A stretch of 64,000 bases of DNA, taken from assembly GCA_016223085.1 (NCBI GenBank), contig JACRPS010000015.1, positions 62,001-126,000 of the forward strand, written 5' to 3'. Below are positions 8,940-16,962 of this stretch, piece after piece; position 1 is the stretch's first letter; every line of letters starts with the position of its first letter. The notes beneath the pieces were generated by a model. The model was not told the DNA's origin and made no database searches. It worked only from the letters and a program-made list of their open reading frames with translations. This DNA comes from Chloroflexota bacterium (GTDB lineage Bacteria > Chloroflexota > Anaerolineae > Aggregatilineales > Phototrophicaceae). Both the position numbers and the translations under genes were made by a program.

Positions 8940-10499
8940 ATGCTGCCTGATTTTCGTAACGAACCCCTGACCGACTTCTCGAAAGTGGAGAATGTAGAAG
9001 CCTTCCGCGCCGCGCTCAACCAGGTGAAGGCTGAAATCGGCCAGTCGTACCCGCTGGTGATCGGCGGCCAGCGCATCCATGCCGACAGCACGTTTACATC
9101 CATCAACCCCTCGCGCCCGGCGGAAGTGCTGGGCCACTTTGTCAGCGGCAGTAAGGAGCAGGCCGATATGGCGCTGGCCGCTGCCGAAGAAGCGTTCCGA
9201 AGCTGGCAGTACGTACCGGCGGCAGAACGTGCCCGGACGCTGCTGCGCGCGGCGGCGGAAATGCGCCGGCGCAAGCACGAGTTCAGCGCCACAATGGTGC
9301 TGGAGGTGGGCAAAAGCTGGGCGGAAGCCGACGCTGACACCGCTGAAGCGATTGACTTCCTTGATTATTACGCGCGGCAGGCGGTGCGGATTGCCGACGT
9401 CAGCCACATGCTGGCGCCCTACGCGCCGGAGCAGCTATCGCTAACGAACATCCCGCTTGGCGTAGGGGTTATCATCCCACCGTGGAACTTCGCGCTGGCA
9501 ATCCCGACCGGCATGGTGTCGGCGGCGATTGTCTCCGGCAACGCGGTCATCTTCAAGCCGGCCAGCCAGAGTCCCTGGATTGCCTACAAGCTGGCGGAAC
9601 TGCTGTGGCAGTCCGGCGTACCCGGCGGCGTGCTGAACTACCTGACCGGACCGGGTTCAACCACCGGTGGCTATCTGGTGACTCACCCGCGCATCCGGTT
9701 TATCGGCTTCACCGGCTCGAAGGAAGTGGGCATCTGGATTCACGAAAACGCGGCGAAGGTGCAGCCGGGGCAAATCTGGCTCAAGCGTACTATCCTGGAG
9801 ATGGGTGGCAAGGATGCGATTGTGGTGGACGAAACCGCCAATCTGGAACAGGCGGCGCAGGGGCTGCTGGTCAGTGCCTTCGGCTACCAGGGGCAAAAAT
9901 GCTCGGCGGCCTCGCGCGCGATCATCGTGGATGATGTGTACGACCACGTGACCAACCGCGTCGTCGAACTGGCAGAGCAGATCACGGTCGGCGCGCCGGA
10001 CTACGGACCGGAAGTATGGATGGGGCCGGTGATTGATAACAAAGCTCTCAAGACAATGATGGACTATATCGAGGTAGGCACACAGGAAGGCAAACTGCTG
10101 ACCGGCGGCCAGCCGATTGAAACGCCGGAAGGTGGCTACTTCCTCCAGCCGACGATCTTTGGCGACGTGCCGCCAAACGGACGTCTGGCACAGGAGGAAA
10201 TCTTCGGGCCGGTGCTATCCGTCATCCGCGCGGTGGATTACGACCACGCGCTGGACATTGCCAACGGCACGGAATTCGGCCTGACCGGCGCGGTCTACAG
10301 CAACGACCGGTTGCGGCTGGAACAGGCGCGGCGGGAGTTCCACGTCGGCAACCTGTACTTCAACCGTAAATGCACCGGCGCGCTGGTGGGCGTGCATCCC
10401 TTTGGCGGCTTTAACATGAGCGGTACGGACAGCAAGGCCGGCGGCCCGGATTACCTGCTGCTGTTTACGCAGCAAAAAACGGTCGCGGAACGGCTGTAA
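8940..10499 (+). CDS. 1-pyrroline-5-carboxylate (L-glutamate gamma-semialdehyde) dehydrogenase
   Basis: This aldehyde dehydrogenase oxidises glutamate semialdehyde to glutamate with NAD+, the second step of proline catabolism. The 519 residues match the free-standing P5CDH (RocA/PruA-type) length. Seen are the cofactor-binding region GVGVIIPPWNFALAIPTGM, IFKPASQSPWIAYKLAELLW, the FTGSKEVG loop, the catalytic Glu in LEMGGKDAIVVD, and the nucleophile Cys in GYQGQKCSAASRAII. The C-terminal PFGGFNMSGTDSKAGGPDYL is typical of P5CDH rather than general ALDHs. TAGAGGAGC lies 8 bases before the ATG. No proline dehydrogenase is adjacent. Assignment to P5CDH within the ALDH superfamily is strong. Confidence 0.93.
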   Translation: MLPDFRNEPLTDFSKVENVEAFRAALNQVKAEIGQSYPLVIGGQRIHADSTFTSINPSRPAEVLGHFVSGSKEQADMALAAAEEAFRSWQYVPAAERARTLLRAAAEMRRRKHEFSATMVLEVGKSWAEADADTAEAIDFLDYYARQAVRIADVSHMLAPYAPEQLSLTNIPLGVGVIIPPWNFALAIPTGMVSAAIVSGNAVIFKPASQSPWIAYKLAELLWQSGVPGGVLNYLTGPGSTTGGYLVTHPRIRFIGFTGSKEVGIWIHENAAKVQPGQIWLKRTILEMGGKDAIVVDETANLEQAAQGLLVSAFGYQGQKCSAASRAIIVDDVYDHVTNRVVELAEQITVGAPDYGPEVWMGPVIDNKALKTMMDYIEVGTQEGKLLTGGQPIETPEGGYFLQPTIFGDVPPNGRLAQEEIFGPVLSVIRAVDYDHALDIANGTEFGLTGAVYSNDRLRLEQARREFHVGNLYFNRKCTGALVGVHPFGGFNMSGTDSKAGGPDYLLLFTQQKTVAERL

Positions 10500-10523
10500 C
10501 CATCTAGCGCGAAGCGGTAAACA

Positions 10524-10553
10524 CGCAGGGGTGCAGCATGCTGCGCCCCTGCG
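10524..10553. repeat. Palindrome after the P5C dehydrogenase gene
   Basis: CGCAGGGG and CCCCTGCG form the outer stem and GCAG/CTGC the inner stem, closed by a short loop. It lies 25 bases after the stop and may help terminate transcription, but only ATTTC follows. Confidence 0.65.
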
Positions 10554-10602
10554 ATTTCGATAACCATGCATATCAGGAGATAAACAACCGCGTCCCGGTT
10601 TT

Positions 10603-10630
10603 TTGTATCTTACAGTTTGTGCGTTAATAT
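10603..10630 (+). promoter_or_regulatory. Possible promoter of the phosphoribosyltransferase gene
   Basis: TTGTAT at 10603-10608, 16 bases, TAATAT at 10625-10630, about 40 bases upstream of the start codon. A moderate match only. Confidence 0.4.
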
Positions 10631-10668
10631 TATCGGTCTGGTTTGGTACGGAGTGGAAAGGGGGGTGA

Positions 10669-11193
10669 ATGGTCAGCGCGAAAGGTCCGATCAAACATGA
10701 GGTTCTCACCTGGGCCGATGTAGATCGCCTGATTGACGTGCTGCTGCCGCCGCTGCGGATTGTCGGCTCGTTTGATGCGATGGTTCTGATTACACGCGGC
10801 GGGATTGTGCCGGGCGGGCTGCTGGCGGAGGCGCTCGACATCCGCCACGTGCTGACGGCGGCGGTGGATTTTCCGGCGACCGAATCGGCAGGATTGATGG
10901 CCTGGCCGTCGTTCTTGCAGTTCCCGGAAGACGAGTTAATCGCGGAACGGCGCACGCTGGTCGTGGATGACGTGTGGGGCAGCGGACGCACCGCAACGGC
11001 GGTGAAAGGCCGGGTGCAGGTAGCGGGTGGGATTCCCTACACCTGCGTGCTGCATTACAACCCCTACCGGTCGCTGTTTGATAAGGCGGAGCCGGACTTT
11101 TACGGTGCGATCACCGATGCGTTTATTGTGTATCCCTGGGAACTGGATCGGGGACTAAAAGGTGTGCGAATGTCGGCGCCTGATGTAAACTAA
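10669..11193 (+). CDS. Phosphoribosyltransferase family protein
   Basis: A type I PRTase of 174 residues. The PRPP-binding loop LVVDDVWGSGRTATAV near residues 99-114 is the family signature (two acidic residues, then a G-S/T-G-R-T turn). An early ITRGGIVPGGLLAEAL segment matches the flexible region before the active site. The product resembles hypoxanthine/xanthine-type PRTases in size, and the LITRGG...L start also fits the GPT-like group. The base substrate cannot be told from sequence. The ATG at 10669 follows GGAAAGGGGGGTG. It stands alone, with a putative promoter upstream. Confidence 0.82.
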   Translation: MVSAKGPIKHEVLTWADVDRLIDVLLPPLRIVGSFDAMVLITRGGIVPGGLLAEALDIRHVLTAAVDFPATESAGLMAWPSFLQFPEDELIAERRTLVVDDVWGSGRTATAVKGRVQVAGGIPYTCVLHYNPYRSLFDKAEPDFYGAITDAFIVYPWELDRGLKGVRMSAPDVN

Positions 11194-11227
11194 TGAATTT
11201 CTCTATACCCAGTCTTTAATTTTCTGC

Positions 11228-11233
11228 TATAAT
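11228..11233 (+). promoter_or_regulatory. Possible -10 box upstream of the PadR gene
   Basis: TATAAT in the context TGCTATAAT, which resembles an extended -10; no good -35 hexamer is visible. The dyad at 11253-11279 lies just downstream. Confidence 0.45.
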
Positions 11234-11252
11234 CACGAATGTGGTTAGTAAT

Positions 11253-11279
11253 TTATAACGGCGCGGCAGTTCGTTATAA
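11253..11279 (+). promoter_or_regulatory. Dyad TTATAACG-N11-CGTTATAA, possible operator
   Basis: Perfect 8-bp inverted repeat, arms 11253-11260 and 11272-11279, in the leader just downstream of a TATAAT. Its size and position suit an operator for the adjacent PadR-type repressor. Operator function is inference; PadR operators in other bacteria are dyads of comparable size. Confidence 0.45.
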
Positions 11280-11376
11280 GATTCATACCACGTCACAACC
11301 AACCTATATCTTGTTCGGGCATATCTCGTAAGGATATACTCGTTTCCTTAACGTTGTTCATAATATCCTGCGATTT

Positions 11377-11871
11377 ATGCTACACCGATACCTGATTCTG
11401 GGGTTGTTGATGGGTGGCCCGATGTCCGGTTATGACATCAAAAAGCAGGTGAACGCGGCGCTGGCCATCGTTACCAATGCCAGCTACGGAATGCTCTACC
11501 CGACACTGCACAGGCTGCTGGCGGCGGAGGCAGTTCACAGGCACATGATTTCCTGGACCGGACGGCCAGCGAAGCAAGTCTACCAGATCACGAACGGGGC
11601 AGCAGGAATTTCTGGATTGGCTGAAGCGTCCGGCGTCATCTGACCAGGTACACCGGGAGTTTTTACTCAAGCTGTATCTGGCCGAAGCCTCTCCGCTGAA
11701 GAAGTGTACGGGCTGCTGGGGATGCGGCGAGACGGGCTGGAGCGGCTGAAGCAGACGCTCCAGACGGATAAGGGTGAGGTGACTCGCCCACAGGAAAAAC
11801 GGGTGGTGGATTACGCCCTGGCGATGTGCAACGCGGAAGCCGAGTGGCTAACGCAGCTTGAAGCCGACTAA
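11377..11871 (+). pseudogene. PadR-family transcriptional regulator with two compensating frameshifts
   Basis: PadR regulators are winged-helix repressors with a C-terminal dimerisation helix. Residues 1-74 are in frame: LILGLLMGGPMSGYDIKKQV, then ASYGMLYPTLHRL, a classic PadR helix-turn-helix. After the GGGG run at 11596-11599 the expected sequence continues in another frame (GQQEFLDWLKRPASSDQVHR, then EFLLKLYLAEAS). Around 11692 a second indel restores the original frame, giving EEVYGLLGMRRDGLERLKQT and a plausible C-terminal helix to the TAA at 11869-11871. In the annotated frame a TGA stops translation at 11641-11643. One extra and one missing base explain this. It may be a decaying gene or two sequencing errors. 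Confidence 0.8.
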
Positions 11872-11997
11872 CCTTCGGTCGAAATGGGCGAGCATCTGCC
11901 AGAGATCATCAAGCAGCCAACTGCTTAAATCAGGTGAAGGCAACATGGGTTTGGGTATTCCCGCGCAAAATACCACACACTACAGCAGGAGAATTGG

Positions 11998-13287
11998 ATG
12001 AGTTTGTCTACGAATAACAGCCAACCCGAACCATCAGAGTTTCAGCGTTTATTGGAATCGTCTGAATTCTCGTATACGCCACCCCGCCGGGGTGAAATTC
12101 GCAACGCGATCATCCTTCAGATTGATGAGCGCGAAATCATTGTGGACATGGGGGCGAAGCAGGATGGCATCGTCCCGGCGCAGGACCTGGAACGGCTGGA
12201 CCCGGAAGTCCGCAACAGTCTGAAGATCGGCGCGGAAGTGCCGGTGTATGTCTTAAACCCGCGCGACCAGGATGATAACCTGATCGTCTCCATTAACATG
12301 GGCTTGCAGCAGTACGACTGGGAAAAGGCGCGCCAACTGCTGAAGTCGGAAGAAGTAGTCGAAGTGACGGTAACCGGCCACAACCGGGGCGGTATCCTCG
12401 TGCGCTGGAACCGGCTGGAAGGCTTTATCCCCAGTTCGCACCTGGTTTCGATCAATATGTCGAACGAACGCCGTGACCTGTGGAACGAGGTCATGGACAA
12501 AAAGCTGGGCGTGAAGGTGATCGAGGTAGACCAGGACCGCCGCCGTCTGATCTTCAGCGAACGCGAGGCGCAGAAGGAATGGCGCGCGCACCAGAAGGCG
12601 CGTCTGCTGGCTGAACTCAAGGAAGGCGATGTCGTCAAGGGCACGGTTACGGGTCTGCGTGACTTCGGCGCGTTTGTGAACCTGGGCGGCGCGGACGGCC
12701 TGATTCACGTCAGCGAACTGGCGTGGCATCGGGTTGACCACCCGCGCGATGTGCTGAAGGTCGGCGACGAGATTGACGTGTACGTGCTGAATCTCGACCG
12801 CGACTCGAACCGGATTGCGCTCAGCCGCAAGCGCCTGCTGAACGACCCCTGGGAAGACGCCGACAAGCGTTACCATGAGGGCCAGCTGGTCGAAGGCACG
12901 GTTACAAACGTGGTGGACTTCGGCGCGTTTATCGCGCTGGATGACGGCCTGGAAGGGCTGCTGCACCTGAGCGAGATGGGCGATGGCTCGCTGAAAGAGC
13001 CGTACAGCTATGTGAAGAAGGGCGACCGCCTGAGCCTGCGCATCAGCCACCTGGAGCCGGAGAAACGCCGCGTGGGATTCACCCAGCGGTGGGGCACAGA
13101 TGTGGGTGCTGAAGGGGGCGAGGGAGTGAGCGCGGAAGCGCCACCGGCGGAAGCCACGCCAACGCCGGAGGAGCTACCGGCAGCGGAGGCGCCCGCCGAG
13201 GATGTACCAGCAGCAGAAGCGTCTGCTCCGCCGGAAGCGGCAACGCCGGAAGAACAGCCGGAGAACGAAGGCGAAAACAACGTTTAA
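11998..13287 (+). CDS. rpsA: S1 RNA-binding domain protein (ribosomal protein S1-like), first of two paralogues
   Basis: The 429 residues contain four S1 (OB-fold) domains: about 28-100, 113-180, 200-270 and 287-355. The third is the most typical (GDVVKGTVTGLRDFGAFVNL, then GADGLIHVSELAWHRVDHP). Bacterial S1 helps the 30S subunit bind mRNA; four-domain forms occur outside the Proteobacteria. The C-terminus (about 365-429) is a Glu/Ala/Pro-rich disordered tail. The ATG follows GCAGGAGAATTGG. A terminator follows at 13293, and a second paralogue starts 270 bases downstream with its own promoter. Assignment as the ribosomal S1 equivalent is likely but could apply to either copy. Confidence 0.88.
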   Translation: MSLSTNNSQPEPSEFQRLLESSEFSYTPPRRGEIRNAIILQIDEREIIVDMGAKQDGIVPAQDLERLDPEVRNSLKIGAEVPVYVLNPRDQDDNLIVSINMGLQQYDWEKARQLLKSEEVVEVTVTGHNRGGILVRWNRLEGFIPSSHLVSINMSNERRDLWNEVMDKKLGVKVIEVDQDRRRLIFSEREAQKEWRAHQKARLLAELKEGDVVKGTVTGLRDFGAFVNLGGADGLIHVSELAWHRVDHPRDVLKVGDEIDVYVLNLDRDSNRIALSRKRLLNDPWEDADKRYHEGQLVEGTVTNVVDFGAFIALDDGLEGLLHLSEMGDGSLKEPYSYVKKGDRLSLRISHLEPEKRRVGFTQRWGTDVGAEGGEGVSAEAPPAEATPTPEELPAAEAPAEDVPAAEASAPPEAATPEEQPENEGENNV

Positions 13288-13292
13288 CCTCC

Positions 13293-13323
13293 TGCCCGCT
13301 GTGATGAAAGCAGCGGGCATTTT
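13293..13323 (+). terminator. Intrinsic terminator after the first S1 gene
   Basis: TGCCCGCTG (13293-13301) and CAGCGGGCA (13311-13319) form a 9-bp stem followed by TTTT. Confidence 0.85.
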
Positions 13324-13352
13324 CCCCTCTTAAGGTTGAGTTCGCAGGATTA

Positions 13353-13381
13353 TTGACAAACGATATTCCAATTTGTATAAT
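13353..13381 (+). promoter_or_regulatory. Consensus sigma-70 promoter of the second S1 gene
   Basis: TTGACA (13353-13358), a 17-base spacer and TATAAT (13376-13381): both hexamers match the consensus exactly. It is the strongest promoter by sequence in this window and gives a leader of about 170 bases before the start codon. Confidence 0.9.
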
Positions 13382-13486
13382 CTGCAACTGGTCTTTAGGG
13401 AAGGGTAGCGCCCACCAACCGGCGCTTGCGCTGCGACTGGACCCGCGCTCTTTTTCAGCTCATAGCTTCCATGCTCGGTCGTCATG

Positions 13487-13506
13487 CCCGGCGCGCCGGG
13501 TTTTTT
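13487..13506 (+). terminator. Intrinsic terminator inside the leader of the second S1 gene (possible attenuator)
   Basis: CCCGGCGCGCCGGG (13487-13500) folds as a 5-bp stem with a CGCG loop, or dimeric palindrome, followed by six Ts. It lies about 100 bases downstream of the expected transcription start and 50 bases before the start codon, so it should stop transcription unless it is overridden. Confidence 0.7.
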
Positions 13507-13557
13507 CGCGCCCATTTCCAGAGGCCAACACAAAAAACTCTTTGGGGGATGAACTCA

Positions 13558-14796
13558 ATGCAATCCAATACTTCAACTCCGGTGGACGTCATGGATTTTG
13601 CGGCGCTGCTGGAAGCGTCGTTTGTCGAAGAGCCGGAGCGCGGTGACATTGTTACCGGCACCATTCTAGCGGTGGATAACCAGGGCTTGATCGTTGACGT
13701 TGGAGCGATGAAGCGCGACGGTATCGTGCCGCGCAAGGACATCGAGCGGTTGGGACTGGATACCAGTGCTTACCATGTGGGCGACGAGGTGGAAGTCATC
13801 GTGCTGCGCCCGGAAGACGACGATGGCAACCTGATTCTGTCGGTCTCGCAGGCGCAGCAGAGCGAGGACTGGAAGCGGGCCGAAAACCTGATGGCGAATG
13901 ACGAAGTGTTTGAAGGCGCCGTCGCCGATGTCAACCGGGGTGGTTTGATTATCCCCTTCGGCAACCTGCGCGGGTTTGTCCCGGCCAGCCACGTAGTAGA
14001 CCTGCCGCGTGGCATCAACGAGGACGAACGCAAAGACCACATGATGAAGCTGCTCGGCAAAAAGGTCACGGTGAAGGTGATCGAAGTGAACCGCAAGCGC
14101 CGCCGCCTGGTCTTCAGCCAGCGCGATGCCCAGCGGGGCCGCCGTGAAGCCCGCAAGGAACTGCTGCTGGACGAACTGAAGGAAGGCGAGGTTCGTAAGG
14201 GCGTGGTCAGCGGCCTGCGCGATTTTGGCGCGTTTGTTGACCTGGGCGGAGCTGACGGTCTGATCCACATCTCCGAACTGGCCTGGCACCGGGTGAAGCA
14301 CCCGCGCGAAGTATTAAATGTTGGCGATGAAGTAGAGGTGTACGTGCTGCGGCTGGACGCTGAAGGCAAGCGGATTGGCCTAAGCCTGAAGCGGATGCAG
14401 AAGAACCCGTGGGCGGCAGCGGAAGAAATGTACCATGTTGGTCAACTGGTCGAGGGTGTGGTCTCCCGCGTGGCGCAGTTTGGCGCGTTTATCAGCCTGG
14501 ACCCCGGCATTGAAGCCCTGCTGCACGCCAGCCAGGTGGCAGACCCCGCGCCGGCAGACCCCAGCGTAATGCTGTACGAAGGGCAAAGGCTGCTGCTGCG
14601 GGTCATCAGCATTGAACCCGACCGCCAGCGGCTGGGACTGAGCCTGAAAGACGTGACGGACGAAGAAAAGGAACGCTGGCAGGAACGCCAGCAGGTTGCT
14701 GAACTGCCAGCCGCCGAAGAAGAATCCACCGAAAGTAACGATGGCGGAAACGCGGCTGATCCGGTAGAATTGGAAACAGATCAAGCAACGGTTTAA
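13558..14796 (+). CDS. S1 RNA-binding domain protein, second paralogue
   Basis: The 412 residues contain four S1 domains that are collinear with those of the preceding gene. Shared stretches include GLRDFGAFVDLGGADGLIHI and SELAWHRVKHPREVLNVGDE. The C-terminal tail is shorter and acidic. The two genes are clearly a tandem duplication, though too diverged to be recent. The start is set at ATG 13558, nine bases after GGGGG (13544-13548); ATG 13549 is too close to that site, and a frame extension to 13426 runs through the terminator hairpin. It sits behind the consensus promoter and leader terminator described above. Which paralogue serves as ribosomal S1 is not decidable here. Confidence 0.87.
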   Translation: MQSNTSTPVDVMDFAALLEASFVEEPERGDIVTGTILAVDNQGLIVDVGAMKRDGIVPRKDIERLGLDTSAYHVGDEVEVIVLRPEDDDGNLILSVSQAQQSEDWKRAENLMANDEVFEGAVADVNRGGLIIPFGNLRGFVPASHVVDLPRGINEDERKDHMMKLLGKKVTVKVIEVNRKRRRLVFSQRDAQRGRREARKELLLDELKEGEVRKGVVSGLRDFGAFVDLGGADGLIHISELAWHRVKHPREVLNVGDEVEVYVLRLDAEGKRIGLSLKRMQKNPWAAAEEMYHVGQLVEGVVSRVAQFGAFISLDPGIEALLHASQVADPAPADPSVMLYEGQRLLLRVISIEPDRQRLGLSLKDVTDEEKERWQERQQVAELPAAEEESTESNDGGNAADPVELETDQATV

Positions 14797-14806
14797 TCGC
14801 ACGCAC

Positions 14807-14840
14807 AGCGGCGGGGCGCAATAAATCGCGCCCCGCCGCT
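14807..14840 (+). terminator. Strong hairpin after the second S1 gene
   Basis: AGCGGCGGGGCGC (14807-14819) and GCGCCCCGCCGCT (14828-14840) form a perfect 13-bp stem with an 8-base loop. There is no T-run (CCCTGTCTG follows), so it may be Rho-assisted or an mRNA 3' stabiliser. Confidence 0.6.
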
Positions 14841-14896
14841 CCCTGTCTGTGTTACCCGAACTGAGTTTTTGAGAAAGGAGGGTGCTGCAAAATCAT

Positions 14897-15097
14897 ATGG
14901 CCTTTGTGTCGCTGAAGCCGAACGAATCGCAGGAATCATTGCTGCGGCGTTTCCGCAAGCGCGTAACCAATAGCGGTGTTCTAAGCACGGTGCGCCGGAA
15001 GCGTTGGCATATTTCGAAAAGCGAACTGCGCCGGATTGAAAAGAAGAAAGCGATCCGCCGCGCGCGCCGCCGTCAACGCAAGACCTACGGGCGCTAG
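14897..15097 (+). CDS. rpsU: 30S ribosomal protein S21
   Basis: S21 binds late at the 30S platform near the anti-Shine-Dalgarno end of 16S rRNA. The 66-residue product has the family start MAFVSLKPNESQESLLRRFR and a highly basic C-terminal half (KKKAIRRARRRQRKTYGR). The ATG at 14897 gives the canonical N-terminus. The AAGGAGG at 14875-14881 is about 15 bases upstream, a long spacing. The alternative GTG at 14882 directly abuts that site and is unlikely. infA follows after a hairpin, giving an S21-infA pair unlike the usual placement of infA in the large ribosomal protein cluster. Confidence 0.92.
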   Translation: MAFVSLKPNESQESLLRRFRKRVTNSGVLSTVRRKRWHISKSELRRIEKKKAIRRARRRQRKTYGR

Positions 15098-15133
15098 ACA
15101 ATATGGTAAGCTGATCGAATAACCGTGTGAAAA

Positions 15134-15166
15134 CCGCTGCCGTTACCAGGCAGCGGGTTGTTCTAT
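15134..15166 (+). terminator. Hairpin between rpsU and infA
   Basis: CCGCTGCC (15134-15141) and GGCAGCGG (15149-15156) form an 8-bp stem with a 7-base loop, followed by GTTGTTCTATTT. It ends about ten bases before the infA ribosome binding site, so it could also act as an attenuator. Confidence 0.7.
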
Positions 15167-15180
15167 TTATGTGGAGGACT

Positions 15181-15444
15181 ATGGCGAAAAAAGACGATAA
15201 GGTCGAGGTCGAAGGGACGGTGGTTGAAGCCCTGCCCAATACCCAGTTTCTGGTAGAACTGGACAACGGCCACCGGATTCTGGCGTATCTGTCCGGCAAG
15301 ATGCGGAAGTATTACATCCGGATTCTGCTGGGCGACCGGGTGAAGGTGGAGATGAGCATGTACGACCCGAAGCGCGGTCGCATCATCTACCGGCACAAGG
15401 ACAGCGGTCGCGGCGCTGGCTTCGAAGAAGAAAGCGAAATGTAG
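15181..15444 (+). CDS. infA: Translation initiation factor IF-1 with an acidic C-terminal extension
   Basis: IF-1 is an OB-fold protein that occupies the 30S A site during initiation. The core (about 1-72) has the family signatures [34 protein letters not shown], the [16 protein letters not shown] segment and [11 protein letters not shown]. Typical IF-1 ends there at 71-73 residues; this one continues to 87 with [14 protein letters not shown]. The ATG at 15181 follows TGGAGGACT. A reading-frame extension to 15127 runs through the upstream hairpin and is rejected. Two terminators follow the stop. Confidence 0.95.
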   Translation: MAKKDDKVEVEGTVVEALPNTQFLVELDNGHRILAYLSGKMRKYYIRILLGDRVKVEMSMYDPKRGRIIYRHKDSGRGAGFEEESEM

Positions 15445-15447
15445 GCG

Positions 15448-15472
15448 GGCGCGTCGAGCGCCGGTGTTTTTT
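15448..15472 (+). terminator. Intrinsic terminator after infA (first of two)
   Basis: GGCGC (15448-15452) and GCGCC (15458-15462) with loop GTCGA, then GGTGTTTTTT. Confidence 0.75.
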
Positions 15473-15477
15473 CAGGA

Positions 15478-15502
15478 AGCTCGCGGGTATTGCGGGCTTT
15501 TT
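15478..15502 (+). terminator. Intrinsic terminator after infA (second of two)
   Basis: AGCTCGC (15478-15484) and GCGGGCT (15492-15498) pair over 7 bp with one T-G pair, followed by TTTTTC. Confidence 0.7.
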
Positions 15503-15519
15503 CATTTTTACAGGGGTTT

Positions 15520-16962
15520 ATGCGCTATCTGGTTATCCTGGTTCTGGTCCTGTGGGCGACGCGGCTGCCCGCGCTGGAAGTGCTGCCGCTGCACAACGAC
15601 GAAGGGCTGCACCTGACGCGCGCGGTCGAGGTGTGGCGCGGCCATCCCTTCTGGGCGATCAGCGACGGCAAGATCATCAACCACTGGCCAATCGCCGCTT
15701 TTTATCCCCGGAATGCGCCGGTGTTTGTGGCACGAATCGCTACAGTTCTGGTCAGTGTGCCAGGTCTGGCCGCCGGGCTGGCGCTGGCGCGGCGCTTCAG
15801 CGGCGAACCGGGGATGCTGCTGGCCGGGGCGCTGTGGATTGGTTCGCCCTATCTGTTCTTTTACGAACGGTTGGCCTTCAGCGACGCCGAGGCGGGCGCG
15901 CTGGTGGTCGTGGCGGTATGGCTGGCAGTGCGGCTGGCGGACAGCGGCGGCGGGCGCGACGCGGTACTGACCGGCCTGGCGCTCGCGGCGGCCATGCTGA
16001 TGAAGTTCACTGCCGCGCCGTTCGCACTGGCGGTGGCGCTGGTGGTGCTGGCGAACAGCCGCTATCCGCTGTCGCGGCGCATCGTCGCTCTTATGCCGGT
16101 CGCGGGCGTGGTCGTGGCCGGCTTTGTTATCCCGCTGGGCTACCTGCTGCTGCGCGGCGGAGATGTGTTCAGCATCGCCTTTGGCTGGCTTGGCGGCTCA
16201 TCCGGGCAGGGCGGGCTGGCGCTGGCGGGCAATATGCAAAGATTGTGGGCGCAGTTGACGGGATTCGGCACGATCAGTTGGGTCGCGCTGCTGGTCTTCG
16301 GGCTGGCGCTGCTGGCCGTCCGGCGTGGGCGAAGCATTGTGGTGGCGTGGGCGCTGCCGCTGCTGCTGATGATGATCTTCGGGCGAGAGGTGCTGTCGCG
16401 GCATTACGTCGTGGCGCTGCCGCTGGCGCTGGTGTTGGCCGGCGCAGGACTGGCGCTCGGCATGCGGCGCTTCAAACGCCCGGCCTCGCGGCAGGTGGCG
16501 GTGTATGCCGCACTGGTGGCGCTGGCGCTGGGAGTTGTGCCGTTTGCGCTGACGGCTTATGCCGACCCCGCCGCACTGCCGCTGCCTGCCGAAGTGCGCT
16601 ACGAGCATGTCACCTCGCACAGTTCCGGCTATGGACTGAGCGAAGCGGTTGCATCTTTCCCCGATACTCTTGAACGTACAGAATTACCCGTGATCGGCAG
16701 CATGTTTCCCGATAGCTGCCGACGCGCCAATTTTTATGCAGTAGACGGACGAACGATGATCTGTACCGATGCGCCCGGTGTGCCTGCAATTAAACAGGCG
16801 CTTGCCGAACATGGCGCGGTCTACGTGCTGGCGGACAATACGCCGCTGATTGGCGTTGACGTGAACACGCTGGACGCTGAGGCCGTGCGCCTAGCCGGCT
16901 ATCCGCGCCCCGGCGAAACTGAGGCTAATGCTTCGTTGGTGCTATGGCTGGTGGAAAGGTAG
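15520..16962 (+). CDS. Polytopic glycosyltransferase of the GT39/ArnT (GT-C) type
   Basis: A 480-residue inner-membrane protein with about ten hydrophobic segments. The first extracytoplasmic loop carries LHNDEGLHLTRAVEVWRGHP, where the Asp-Glu pair after the first membrane segment is the expected metal/lipid-sugar binding motif of GT-C enzymes. A second loop has FYPRNAPVFVARI. Such enzymes transfer sugars from polyprenyl phosphate donors to proteins or lipids; donor and acceptor are unknown. The ATG at 15520 follows ACAGGGGTTT. The last ~110 residues form a soluble domain. The TAG stop is part of an AGTGCTG heptad repeat. It reads out of the infA region behind two terminators, so it probably has its own promoter, not identified. 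Confidence 0.82.
   Translation: MRYLVILVLVLWATRLPALEVLPLHNDEGLHLTRAVEVWRGHPFWAISDGKIINHWPIAAFYPRNAPVFVARIATVLVSVPGLAAGLALARRFSGEPGMLLAGALWIGSPYLFFYERLAFSDAEAGALVVVAVWLAVRLADSGGGRDAVLTGLALAAAMLMKFTAAPFALAVALVVLANSRYPLSRRIVALMPVAGVVVAGFVIPLGYLLLRGGDVFSIAFGWLGGSSGQGGLALAGNMQRLWAQLTGFGTISWVALLVFGLALLAVRRGRSIVVAWALPLLLMMIFGREVLSRHYVVALPLALVLAGAGLALGMRRFKRPASRQVAVYAALVALALGVVPFALTAYADPAALPLPAEVRYEHVTSHSSGYGLSEAVASFPDTLERTELPVIGSMFPDSCRRANFYAVDGRTMICTDAPGVPAIKQALAEHGAVYVLADNTPLIGVDVNTLDAEAVRLAGYPRPGETEANASLVLWLVER

Noticed and set aside
13426-13557. N-terminal extension of the second S1 gene
   Set aside because: Runs through the intrinsic terminator and leader; no ribosome binding site at 13426.
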